A stretch of DNA of 64,000 bases from an uncultured Alphaproteobacteria bacterium (GTDB lineage Bacteria > Pseudomonadota > Alphaproteobacteria > Rs-D84). Positions 42,107-51,553 of this stretch are shown here, piece by piece. Each line of letters opens with the position of its first letter. Position 1 is the first letter of the stretch. The position numbers were made by a program, and so were the translations under genes. Location of the stretch: NCBI GenBank assembly GCA_934272785.1, contig CAKQSE010000007.1:1-64000 (forward strand). The letters are read 5' to 3'. The notes below the pieces were generated by a model. The model had not been told where the DNA came from. It ran no database searches and saw only the letters and a program-made list of their open reading frames with translations.

Positions 42107-45100
42107 TTGTCACGGTGAATTTTGACGTATCCCCGGTTGCGCCAATGCCCGGATTATACATAGATTCGGCGTGGATGGGCGGAACACTGAATTCGCCCGA
42201 TGTGGTCAACTGGGCCGTGTATTCAAATAATTCGCCACTGCGTGATATGTCGGCAAATATGACAACGCGGTCATCGCGCACCTGGGTAAAGTTTGCGTCG
42301 CCATTTACATCGCCATCAACGACAAATCCGCCCGGCAGTAAATCAGTAATTGCGACATTTGGAATCATGTCTGTGCCACGTGCGCGTGCAAACACGCGAA
42401 TCGTGACAATATCACCGATTTTTGCCGATGTAATGCGATTGCCCGCACTGTCCAGATATTCGCGCGAAACTGTCATGCCGTTGGACGCATCAACATCTGT
42501 TATTGGGTATCCGCGCGAAATCAGCGAATAATACGGCGCGGCGTTGTCGGTGCAAGCCGGGCATTTAATTTCAATGCGCGTCGCATTTTGCGGAACGGTG
42601 ATGTGCAGGGCGGAATCAGCAACGGTGCCGGACAATTTTTCGCCATCGGCACTGACCGTTATGTTGGCGATTGCGCCATCAGACGTCATTCCGTGCAGGC
42701 CCATTATCATCGTCGCCGCCGTAAATGAATCATAATTGCCACCGTCCAGATATTTTTGCATGGATTTTGTCATATCTGGTGTGGTCGCAAAATAGTTGCG
42801 CACGATGTAATTATGCATTGCGTCATTTGCGACATTGTTGGTGAACATATCGGTGTATTCAAAATCATCGTCAGATGTGCGGTATTTCGCAACCAGTGCG
42901 TCGGCCTGGGCGTCTTGGTGCATGATTTTGTATGCCGCGGCGATATACGTTCCCATCAGGTCACGCTGCCAATTCTTGATATTTTTGTCGGCGTATTCTT
43001 GGAACAGATTGATGTAATTTGTCGTGACAAAATTATTTTGCGTTATGACAAATATCGCGTGTGCGACCGCACGGGCGGACGCCGCGTCTGTGATGGTGCC
43101 ACCGGCATAATCGCGCAAGAAATCAATCGCACGGTCGTGCATGTCGCGCGGGACGGTAAATCCGGCGGCGCGTGCCATGGTCAAGAATTGGGCAACGTAT
43201 GCGGTTGTTTCGGCGGTCGTCGCATCGGTGGCGGCATTGCGTGCGGCGGCAACGTCAACCGACGCGGTGCTGGGCCACAATTCAAATGAACCGTCGGATG
43301 CCTGGCGCGATTGCAGGGCACGTATAGTGTCATCAATATGCGTGCGTGAATTTGAATAACGTGTGCCCAGGATTGCATCATTTGGCGCGACGACATATGG
43401 CATTGTCGCAGACACAATTTGTTCGGTGCATGGGAAATCATAATTTTCCAAATACAAAACCAGTGGCCGCATCAACACCGACGCATTACCCGAAATCACC
43501 AGTTCGCGCGATGCGTTGTCTGGGAACATTGGTGTTGGTTTTGTGCGAATACGGGTCGTTGTGTCGTCAATAATTCCGGTGCGCGCCGTGGTCTGGAACG
43601 TGGTTATCGGGCGAACAGATATATCAGACGTCGCGGATGCGCGCGATTTAAATGCGCCGTCTGCCATGATTTCGGCATTTAATGTAATTTGCGCATTGCC
43701 CAGTTTATCGCCCGCCAAAACATTTGTTACAAACAGGCGTTCGGTGTTTTCTGGGATTGCGATTTTGTCGGTCGTGGTGGCCAGTTTCAAATTATCCGAC
43801 GCGCGTGCGGAAATGTGTGCAATTGCGTCCGCACCTGTTCCATCGGTCAGGTTTGAAATAACGCCACTGATGTCAAATTTATCGCCCGGCGCAACAACCG
43901 TTGGCGCAGACATTGATATAACAACCGGTGATTGAACGGTGACGGTGGTATCCGCACTGCCCATTGCGGTGGCGTTTGTGGCGACGGCAAATACGCGGAC
44001 CGCACCATTAAAGTATTCTGGCAAATTAAACTTTATGTCACCCGGGGTATTTGCGGTCACGTCAATTATACCGGAATAGAACGCCACCGGGGGCAGGGCG
44101 CGCCGCGCAAACGGGTTGTTCAATATTTGTTCCATTGCGTCCGGCCCCACGTCACCGCCACCGGTTTTCGCAAATTCACGCAGGATTTTATATTCTGGCA
44201 ACAACAGCGACAGCGTTTGATATGTCGTTACCTGTAATGCGGATTTTTGAAAGAAATATTTCAGTGGCTGGGGCACGGTGTATTTTGCTACCTGTAATAT
44301 TCCTGTGTTGACCGCAAATATCATCATGTGCGCGTCGCGGTCCGCGGTGTATTTGATATTCAATTTATGGTCACGAACAACATCGGGCACGTCCAGTTTG
44401 ACGTTTATCCGATGTTCGTCCAGGTTGACCGAAAACGGTGCAACCGCATACGCATATGGATTGGTGAAAATGTCGCGGCTGGCGATACTGCGCACAAATG
44501 AAACATTGACGTATCCCGTTCCAGAAAAATCATCAGGCACGGTTATATGCTGCACAGATGTGGTGGTGTCGGCGTGAAACCATTTGTATGCATAAACGCG
44601 ATCGCGTTCAATTGTAATCAGGCCCGTGCCGGCGTATGGGGCGGTAATGCTGACCGCGATTTTTTCGCCAGGTTTGTATTCTGTGGCGGACAGTTTAACC
44701 TTTAATTCTGCATTTGTGTCAGATTTCATTTCGGCGTTTTGATTGCCTGCGACAAAGTATTCAATGTTGGCCAGTGCCTTGTCCGCAACGTCCAATATTT
44801 GAACGAAATATGTTCCCGGCGCGTCGGTATCCAGGCGCAGTGTGCGACCGGTGACCGGAATATCAATCGGACTTTGATTTATAATCTTGTCCCGGGTGAC
44901 CGTTTGGTATTTGTAATATCCACTGTAATCCTTGACCAGGCTGGTTAAATTTTCACGACGCACCAGGCGCATGCGCAACCCCGTGGCGGCGGCCGGTGTG
45001 CCAGTGTGGTCCAGCGCAACCAGATGAACATTACGCGTTGCGCCACGTGAAACATATGCCAAATCGCCCGTCGCGCGATATCCCACCAAATATTTTGCCC

Positions 45101-47843
45101 CAGATACGCGGGTTGTTGCGGCGGCGCGAACACTGCGACCGGAATCGCCCTCGAACCCCTGGGCGGTGATGGACAACGTATATGTTCCCATTGGAATTGT
45201 GTCGTTAAATGCGATGTCAAAACTGGCCGCGCCGTCGTTATCAGTGCGAACGTCGGGCAAATCAATCGTAAATGTTTGCGCGTCGCGGGCGGTGCTGTCA
45301 CTGAGGCCGGTCCCAGAAACAAAATTTGTTGTGAATTTATAATCGGCGTATCCCGGGAAAGTGAAATTCGTCGGGCGCAGTGATGCGTGCACCGATATGC
45401 GTTTATCTGTGGCGGGCGTGCCAAACAGGTTGCGCAATGAAACGTTTGCGCGCATGTTGTCTGGTGAAATCCATCCGTTGTCCGATGTGTCGACAATCGT
45501 TGTCGTTATTTTCAGATTGTCTGGGACAAAGTCGGCAACGCGAAATGTGGTGCTGCCCAGTGTGCTGTCAATATTGTTGCGCGCGTCCAGTGAATACAGG
45601 TGAATTTGGTATTCGCCGGTTTGGGCGGTGGCCGGAATATCGTATTTTACGTCAAACATACCGTCGTGCGTGGCGGAAAATGTTTTTGCATATGCGTCGC
45701 GGCCGCGCGGGTCGCGAATTTCCAGTCGCACCGGGACCCCCGCCAGGGATTTGAACGACTTGTTCTTGACAATGCCACCGATTACCATGTTTTCGCCTGT
45801 GCGATAAATGCCACGGTCGGTGAATATAAATGCGTTCAGTGGCGCGTTGCCATATGAATACACGCCATCAACATCGAACTTGGAATAATCGACCGTCGGC
45901 GCGGTTGCATTGTATGGAATAAATGACACGTCGGTCCCGCGGCGTGCGACGATTGCAACCGGTTCGCGTGCGCCACGATATTCGTCCCACGACAGCACTG
46001 GCAAATCTGCGCGTCCGTTTTCATCGGTGCGACCCGCCCACACGGCGTTGCCGTTGCGGCCCAGAATTGATATTTCAACATCGGCGGCGGGCGCGCCATC
46101 GGACAATTGCACGACAAACAATGCAGATGCGTCGGTGGTTGATAATTTGCGTATAATTCCCAAATCGGTCAGCAAAATCAGACGACGGTCACTGACGTCG
46201 GCGGCATTTTCATCGGCACCGGTTTGTATGACAAAGATACCTGTTTTATCCTGGGTTCGGTCCAGATAGTCGCCCAGGTTCACCGACGCATAATTTGTGC
46301 GTGTCATTGACGCGTCTGCAAATGGGATTTTTTTGTTAAATACAATTGACATATCATCGGTGCCAAACGCCCATGATTTGAATTCTATGTTTTCAGAAAA
46401 GATATTATACGTCTGGGAAATCAGGTGATTGATTTCGGACGATTTTATTTTATACAGATTTACATACGCCGCCGTGACGCCACCGCGCGCCATGATGGCC
46501 AGTTTTTTATCCCCACCCAGGGACAGTAATGCGCCACTGCCGGCGATTTGGACCGTGCGTGGTGGATATGGCACCGCCATAACGCGTGACGCGGCGTTTT
46601 TGACCGTAAAACCTGATTCTGATTTCAGGCCCGCCAAAACACGGACGTATATAAAGCGGTCACGTGTATCAGATACTGCATACGGGAACGCATATTGATA
46701 AACACCCGCGGGCGTAACAAAATCCGCACGTGTGGTGGCCATTTTTTCGGCCCCGCGTAATACGTCGTCGGTGATTTCATCCGCCGCCCAGTGATGCGTG
46801 CGATTGTCCGATTTTTCATCATCGTCTTTGAATTCTGGCAACAGATATATTTCAACATACTGGGCCCAATTTGTTTTATTCTGGGCCGCGGCGGTCATAT
46901 CAACCAGGACCAGCTGGCGCGCGTTGCCATTTGTATCGTCGGCCGCCGTTGTTGCGATGGACGCGACCTTGAATATATTATCCGCAGATTCAACGGTTGT
47001 GTGCGCGGTCAATTTCTGGGTTGCGCCATTGCCCGCCGCCGGCGATACGCGATTTAATTTCAGACGCACAATTTGCGCCGCGTTTGTGATTGATATCGGT
47101 GCGGTTGTTATAACGGCCGTGCGGTGAAATTTATCCAGTTTTATGTCAAAATCCAGTTTCTTGTCATCCAGTTTAACCAAAACCTTGTCTGCAAAGTTTT
47201 CTGTATCAATTGGATAGTTAAACGATACAACCGCAACCCCAATCACAGATTTATCGGCGTTGGGTGCCAGATACAGATTGAAACTGGATACCGTTGCGGT
47301 GATTTTTGGTGTTGTGAACGATATTGTCTTTTTATCCACAGACACATCGTCATTAAATAATTTTTTATCAATGCGGACCGTGAAATCAGTATCGGCGGGC
47401 CAATCAACCGCGGGCGTAAATACGATTTCATCGCCGCCGCCCTGGATATGGAACGTGCCACGCACAGTCGGTGTGATTTTTATGCCATTTGTAATGTCAG
47501 ACTGGGTCAGGGTGGGCTTTAATACCTGTTGATATGGGCCAGAATACCAATTATAAGAAATGGTCAGTGGCATAATACCAGACACCGCACGATTATTGTT
47601 GGCGGTTGGGATGTCATTTGCGCCAAACAATACCGTGTTGTCATCACTAAATTTTGCCGCCGTCACATCAGGAACAGAAACATGCATAACGGTTATATTT
47701 TCAGACCCGCGTGCGATAACGCGCCACAAGACAATTCCGCCAATTGCCGCAACAATGGCAACCGCCGCCGCAATAACAATGCGACGCCATTTATGTGGGC
47801 GGACATTTTTGTTTGGTTTGCGTGTGCGTTGATTCTTTTTCAT
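42093..47843 (-). CDS. Bacterial alpha-2-macroglobulin
   Basis: 1,916 residues. An N-terminal basic stretch and one membrane helix (RRIVIAAAVAIVAAIGGIVLW) anchor it to the inner membrane, unlike the lipoprotein form of E. coli YfhM. MG domains (IYRTGENMVIGGIVKN) and a bait region lead to the thioester motif Cys-Thr-Glu-Gln at Cys1472, so the covalent trap should work. The thioester-domain helices follow, then a C-terminal receptor-like beta domain. It traps host or rival proteases in the periplasm. Translation is coupled to pbpC. The promoter is at 47880-47908. Confidence 0.94.
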   Translation of the reverse strand: MKKNQRTRKPNKNVRPHKWRRIVIAAAVAIVAAIGGIVLWRVIARGSENITVMHVSVPDVTAAKFSDDNTVLFGANDIPTANNNRAVSGIMPLTISYNWYSGPYQQVLKPTLTQSDITNGIKITPTVRGTFHIQGGGDEIVFTPAVDWPADTDFTVRIDKKLFNDDVSVDKKTISFTTPKITATVSSFNLYLAPNADKSVIGVAVVSFNYPIDTENFADKVLVKLDDKKLDFDIKLDKFHRTAVITTAPISITNAAQIVRLKLNRVSPAAGNGATQKLTAHTTVESADNIFKVASIATTAADDTNGNARQLVLVDMTAAAQNKTNWAQYVEIYLLPEFKDDDEKSDNRTHHWAADEITDDVLRGAEKMATTRADFVTPAGVYQYAFPYAVSDTRDRFIYVRVLAGLKSESGFTVKNAASRVMAVPYPPRTVQIAGSGALLSLGGDKKLAIMARGGVTAAYVNLYKIKSSEINHLISQTYNIFSENIEFKSWAFGTDDMSIVFNKKIPFADASMTRTNYASVNLGDYLDRTQDKTGIFVIQTGADENAADVSDRRLILLTDLGIIRKLSTTDASALFVVQLSDGAPAADVEISILGRNGNAVWAGRTDENGRADLPVLSWDEYRGAREPVAIVARRGTDVSFIPYNATAPTVDYSKFDVDGVYSYGNAPLNAFIFTDRGIYRTGENMVIGGIVKNKSFKSLAGVPVRLEIRDPRGRDAYAKTFSATHDGMFDVKYDIPATAQTGEYQIHLYSLDARNNIDSTLGSTTFRVADFVPDNLKITTTIVDTSDNGWISPDNMRANVSLRNLFGTPATDKRISVHASLRPTNFTFPGYADYKFTTNFVSGTGLSDSTARDAQTFTIDLPDVRTDNDGAASFDIAFNDTIPMGTYTLSITAQGFEGDSGRSVRAAATTRVSGAKYLVGYRATGDLAYVSRGATRNVHLVALDHTGTPAAATGLRMRLVRRENLTSLVKDYSGYYKYQTVTRDKIINQSPIDIPVTGRTLRLDTDAPGTYFVQILDVADKALANIEYFVAGNQNAEMKSDTNAELKVKLSATEYKPGEKIAVSITAPYAGTGLITIERDRVYAYKWFHADTTTSVQHITVPDDFSGTGYVNVSFVRSIASRDIFTNPYAYAVAPFSVNLDEHRINVKLDVPDVVRDHKLNIKYTADRDAHMMIFAVNTGILQVAKYTVPQPLKYFFQKSALQVTTYQTLSLLLPEYKILREFAKTGGGDVGPDAMEQILNNPFARRALPPVAFYSGIIDVTANTPGDIKFNLPEYFNGAVRVFAVATNATAMGSADTTVTVQSPVVISMSAPTVVAPGDKFDISGVISNLTDGTGADAIAHISARASDNLKLATTTDKIAIPENTERLFVTNVLAGDKLGNAQITLNAEIMADGAFKSRASATSDISVRPITTFQTTARTGIIDDTTTRIRTKPTPMFPDNASRELVISGNASVLMRPLVLYLENYDFPCTEQIVSATMPYVVAPNDAILGTRYSNSRTHIDDTIRALQSRQASDGSFELWPSTASVDVAAARNAATDATTAETTAYVAQFLTMARAAGFTVPRDMHDRAIDFLRDYAGGTITDAASARAVAHAIFVITQNNFVTTNYINLFQEYADKNIKNWQRDLMGTYIAAAYKIMHQDAQADALVAKYRTSDDDFEYTDMFTNNVANDAMHNYIVRNYFATTPDMTKSMQKYLDGGNYDSFTAATMIMGLHGMTSDGAIANITVSADGEKLSGTVADSALHITVPQNATRIEIKCPACTDNAAPYYSLISRGYPITDVDASNGMTVSREYLDSAGNRITSAKIGDIVTIRVFARARGTDMIPNVAITDLLPGGFVVDGDVNGDANFTQVRDDRVVIFADISRSGELFEYTAQLTTSGEFSVPPIHAESMYNPGIGATGDTSKFTVTNDQD

Positions 47844-47879
47844 GATGTTTCAGACCCCTTGTCCCAAAAATATGTGTTT

Positions 47880-47908
47880 ATTCTAAAAGGTGAAACATAA
47901 AAAGACAA
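47880..47908 (-). promoter_or_regulatory. Promoter of the alpha-2-macroglobulin-pbpC operon
   Basis: Minus strand TTGTCT, 17 bp, TAGAAT; start near 47873, leader about 30 nt. Confidence 0.6.
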
Positions 47909-48019
47909 GTCTAAATATGATTTTTTTATGTTATAAAAAACCTAAATTTTAGTATTTTTTATCATCGGGGGATGGATAAAAAGGAGGTAATAATAATTTA
48001 ACCACCACAGGAGTGTAAA

Positions 48020-48670
48020 TTGATATACGGATATATACGTGTGTCGACAGACCACCAAACAACAGAAAACCAACGGTTTGAAATACAACGCTTTTGCGAA
48101 AATCAAAATATATCTATTGATTGTTGGATAGAAGAAACAATTTCGTCAACCAAGGATTTATCAAAGCGCAAATTAGGCCGATTGATAAAACGATTACAGA
48201 AAGATGATTTGTTGATTGCGTCAGAATTGTCACGTCTGGGGCGTAATTTGTTACAGGTTATGAGTATTCTGCACCACTGTATGGATGTTGGGGCAAAAAT
48301 ATGGACGATAAAAGATAATTATCGTTTGGGGTCTGATATCACCAGCAAGGTTCTGGCATTTGCATTTGGATTGTCGGCGGAAATTGAACGCAATTTGATA
48401 TCCCAGCGCACCAAAGAGGCACTGGCCCGTGTCAAGGCCCAGGGTGGTCGTATCGGTCGCCCATCGGGCAGTCGTAATGCATGCAAATTGGCGGGGCGCG
48501 AACGATATATTCACCAGAAATTAAATGATGGTCGTTATCGATGTGAAATTGCGCGACGGTTGCGCGTTCATCGCGATACGCTGAATAAATTTATCAGTGC
48601 GCGCGGGATTGTCGTCGCGGGGGCGACGGGTGACCTAGAACTGGAGACGCCATGTCCCCAGCATGTATAA
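48020..48670 (+). CDS. Serine recombinase, Mpi-type DNA invertase
   Basis: 216 residues from TTG 48020, with AGGAG 7 nt upstream. The resolvase/invertase catalytic domain has nucleophile Ser9 (YGYIRVSTDHQT), ELSRLGRNLLQ and FGLSAEIERNLISQRTKEALA. A C-terminal helix-turn-helix follows (CEIARRLRVHRDTLNKF). The wording is very close to the Bacteroides master invertase Mpi, which flips many promoters. The last 12 codons overlap the convergent protease gene and look like a read-through tail (GATGDLELETPCPQHV). No inverted target sites were found beside the gene. Confidence 0.9.
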   Translation: MIYGYIRVSTDHQTTENQRFEIQRFCENQNISIDCWIEETISSTKDLSKRKLGRLIKRLQKDDLLIASELSRLGRNLLQVMSILHHCMDVGAKIWTIKDNYRLGSDITSKVLAFAFGLSAEIERNLISQRTKEALARVKAQGGRIGRPSGSRNACKLAGRERYIHQKLNDGRYRCEIARRLRVHRDTLNKFISARGIVVAGATGDLELETPCPQHV

Positions 48671-50455
48671 TTCATCGGTGCCATATGGATTATCAACAAA
48701 TCCGACGGTCATGAATTTATATTTTGCCGAAATATCAACCGATGGGCGCGTGACCAGGTCGGCGGTATAATCGCCGTATATAATCGTGCCGTCTGGCGCG
48801 CGTCCCACGGGCAGGTGCATTTTCATGTCGCCTGAAATCACGGTGTCTGGGACGGCAACGCTGAACGTCCAATCGCGAACGCGGGCGGCGACGGAAAATG
48901 ACGCGGTTGTTATGTCTGAAAATCCGGCGACAAACGAATTAGTTGTCGTTTGCGGACGCGCAAATCCAATTGTTGCGTTTTGGGATATTTCGGCGTCCAT
49001 AAGTTCCCATGTGTTTGTTGCGCCAATAAAGCTGATGAAGTTTTGGTGATCTGTATCCAGAAATCCACTGGTGGGCAAGAAATCCGCGCTGCGCATACCC
49101 ATTTGGATATTGCCGGTGGTGATTGTGGTGGTCGCGCGTCCATCGCGCAGGTGTCGCCACCCCATTGACGGGTTTTGGATTGAAATATTGTCGCCCAGGT
49201 CGCCCGCAAACGCGCGTCCGTATTTATCAAAATACGCAAATTTGGGGTTGGCGGATTTTATACTGTGCGCAATCTGGCCCGATACGCGCGCGGTGCGCAG
49301 TGGCTGCATCACGCCGTCATCCATCGGGACCAGTGCCGCCCCCACGGGTCGTGTTGCGCGTTCCAAATCCAGCATTCCGTGACCGTATACCGCGTCAACG
49401 CCGGGCGCGCCCAGATCACGTGCGGTTTCAAATAATAATGACGTTACCTGGGGGGCGGTCATGTATGGAAATGCCTGGCGCACGGTGGCGATTGCCGCCG
49501 ATACAATTGGGGCAGCAAAACTGGTGCCATCGGCGGGTGTGCCGTCGTCGGTAATCAGACTGCCGGGGGCGGTTATGCACCAGTCGCGCGTGATACCACA
49601 TGCGTTGCTGTAATCGGCCAGCCGGCCCGTGGCATTATCAAACGCAACGACGTTTATAAAGTGACCGCGCAGTTCGGGCATGACCCGTGGCATTGCGGAC
49701 AGCATACTGGATTGGTTCGCGCCATCGTTCCCGGCGGCCCAGACGAAAATCGCGTCACGTGCGATCGCAGCGTTGGAAATTTCGGCAACAAATCCCGCAT
49801 CGGTCAGGCGTTCCAGTTGCGCGCGTGACTTTAATTCTGTTGCGCGCATACCGACAGACCAACTGGCGTTATAAACGTGCGCGTCGTGTGCGCTGGCGAT
49901 AACGTTTGCGATTTCTGCGTATGACAGAAAGTCCATGTCGCTGTTGGTAATCTTGTATTCTGTGACGTTGGCGTCTGGGGCGACCGCGCCCGATGCAAAT
50001 GACGCAACCGTGCGGCCGTGCCATGTATCCAGACCCGCGTCCAGTACGGCGATATTTGTGCCGGCCCCACGCCATCCGCGCCCCAATGACCAGGCCAGGC
50101 GGATACTGGTATATTGATTGTAATTACGTGAAAATGTGTCGGTGCCCATTATCCCGGCCAGGTGCGCTGAATCCACGTCGTCGCCGACATAAAATATGTT
50201 TGTGGTCAGTGTTGGTGTTGTTGCACCGCCACCCCCGCCACCGGTGCCGCCGGCCGCCAAACCAACCAGGGCCAATGCGCTGGCCGCGATGGTTGTGCCA
50301 CCAATCAGTGTTGTTGCGCCACCGAAAAACATGTTACATTCATCGGGATTGTTTTTGCGATATGTCGGATTTGTGCAATTATTGACCGCCAGTGCATCCA
50401 TACACACAGTGGACATAAATATGGTTGCGGTAATAATGCCTGGCAATGATTTCAT
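48635..50455 (-). CDS. Exported subtilisin-like (S8) protease with barrel-like C-terminus
   Basis: 606 residues. Signal MKSLPGIITATIFMSTVCMDALA, a Gly-rich linker (about 65-78), then an S8 domain with Asp139 (IAVLDAGLD), His146 (WHGRTVASF), Asn243 (AAGNDG) and Ser312 (DGTSFAAPIVSA). Asp and His are only 7 residues apart, against about 30 or more in typical subtilisins, so the loop between them is lost. The last 230 residues are beta-rich and end in WRLQF, as in autotransporter-like or outer-membrane proteins. The function may be surface proteolysis or self-processing. The ATG follows its -10 box by a few bases. Confidence 0.85.
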   Translation of the reverse strand: MKSLPGIITATIFMSTVCMDALAVNNCTNPTYRKNNPDECNMFFGGATTLIGGTTIAASALALVGLAAGGTGGGGGGATTPTLTTNIFYVGDDVDSAHLAGIMGTDTFSRNYNQYTSIRLAWSLGRGWRGAGTNIAVLDAGLDTWHGRTVASFASGAVAPDANVTEYKITNSDMDFLSYAEIANVIASAHDAHVYNASWSVGMRATELKSRAQLERLTDAGFVAEISNAAIARDAIFVWAAGNDGANQSSMLSAMPRVMPELRGHFINVVAFDNATGRLADYSNACGITRDWCITAPGSLITDDGTPADGTSFAAPIVSAAIATVRQAFPYMTAPQVTSLLFETARDLGAPGVDAVYGHGMLDLERATRPVGAALVPMDDGVMQPLRTARVSGQIAHSIKSANPKFAYFDKYGRAFAGDLGDNISIQNPSMGWRHLRDGRATTTITTGNIQMGMRSADFLPTSGFLDTDHQNFISFIGATNTWELMDAEISQNATIGFARPQTTTNSFVAGFSDITTASFSVAARVRDWTFSVAVPDTVISGDMKMHLPVGRAPDGTIIYGDYTADLVTRPSVDISAKYKFMTVGFVDNPYGTDELYMLGTWRLQF

Positions 50456-50461
50456 ACTGAA

Positions 50462-50489
50462 AGACTAGCACACAAAAATATTTTGTCAA
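50462..50489 (-). promoter_or_regulatory. Promoter of the S8 protease gene (near-leaderless)
   Basis: Minus strand TTGACA, 16 bp, TAGTCT; the expected start is at or within a few nt of the ATG (50455). Confidence 0.5.
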
Positions 50490-50534
50490 TCTAAATCCCA
50501 GGAATATAAATATGGACAAAATTTCAATTTCTGC

Positions 50535-50563
50535 TTGATTTTATTGGGCAATTGTTCTATTAT
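50535..50563 (+). promoter_or_regulatory. Promoter of rpsB-tsf
   Basis: TTGATT, 17 bp, TATTAT. It leaves a leader of about 109 nt with a GGACA/TGTCC hairpin near 50608-50624, a possible site of S2 autoregulation (inference). Confidence 0.55.
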
Positions 50564-50678
50564 CGGGCTACACGTGAATGCGTGAATAACACAACCGTTG
50601 GACAAGATTTCTGTCCGGATTTGAAAAATCTGGTCTGGGGTCCACGGCGAGGATAACAACAGAAAAAAGGATAAAATC

Positions 50679-51524
50679 ATGGCATTGCCAACATTTACTA
50701 TGAAACAGTTGATGGAAGCGGGCGTCCATTTCGGTCACCACACACGTCGCTGGAATCCGTTGATGACACCGTATGTTTATGGGGTCAAGGATAAAATCCA
50801 CATCATCAATTTGAACAAAACTGCACCGTTGCTGTATCGTTCCCTGGTTGCATTGGAAGCAATCGCGGCCGCCGGCGGCAAGGTTCTGTTTGTTGCGACC
50901 AAGCACCAGGCCAAAGACATTGTCAAAGACGCCGCTGAACGTTGCGGTCAATACTATGTCAACAACCGTTGGTTGGGTGGTATGCTGACAAACTGGACAA
51001 CAGTTTCACAGTCTATTCGCCGTCTGAAAAAGATGGAAGCGGACATTGCAAACGCCGACAAATTGGGTCTGACCAAAAAAGAAGTCGGTGTTATGACCAA
51101 AGAAGTTGAAAAACTGCGTGAAATCTTTGGTGGTATTTTGGATATGCACGGCACGCCCCAGGCGATGATTGTCATTGACGTTCCACGCGAAATCAATGCA
51201 GTCCGCGAAGCGCGCAACCTGGACATCCCAACAATCGCCATCTGTGATACAAACGCGAATCCAGAATTGGTTGATTACCCAGTTCCGGGCAACGACGACG
51301 CCGCACGTGCAACCCAGTTGTATTGTGACCTGTTCGTTGACGCAATCTTGTCTGGTATTGAAAAACGTTTGGGCGGCGCGGCCGGTAAAAAGGTCGAAGC
51401 AGACATGTCTGCGGCCGATGATTTCGAAGCGGGTGTCAAAGACAAAGAAGCACGCCAGAAATCAAAAACATCCGAAGCACGCGCAGAACGTCGCGGCAAA
51501 TTGGCAGACAAGGCGGATAAATAA
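50679..51524 (+). CDS. rpsB: 30S ribosomal protein uS2
   Basis: 281 residues. MKQLMEAGVHFGHHTRRWNP, KDKIHIINLNKT, NNRWLGGMLTNW and AICDTNANPELVDYPVPGNDDA are the S2 signatures. It bridges the head and body of the small subunit and recruits bS1. A charged tail (KEARQKSKTSEARAERRGK) makes it longer than E. coli S2 (241). AAAAAGGAT precedes the ATG. It is followed after 29 bp by tsf, as in most bacteria. Confidence 0.98.
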   Translation: MALPTFTMKQLMEAGVHFGHHTRRWNPLMTPYVYGVKDKIHIINLNKTAPLLYRSLVALEAIAAAGGKVLFVATKHQAKDIVKDAAERCGQYYVNNRWLGGMLTNWTTVSQSIRRLKKMEADIANADKLGLTKKEVGVMTKEVEKLREIFGGILDMHGTPQAMIVIDVPREINAVREARNLDIPTIAICDTNANPELVDYPVPGNDDAARATQLYCDLFVDAILSGIEKRLGGAAGKKVEADMSAADDFEAGVKDKEARQKSKTSEARAERRGKLADKADK

Positions 51525-51553
51525 TTAAATCTTTAATAAATGGGAGAAAAACA

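Noticed and set aside
47900..48020. Search for inverted repeats flanking the invertase as a local switch
   Set aside because: Only AT-rich sequence and a terminator-like T-run were seen; no credible inverted pair.
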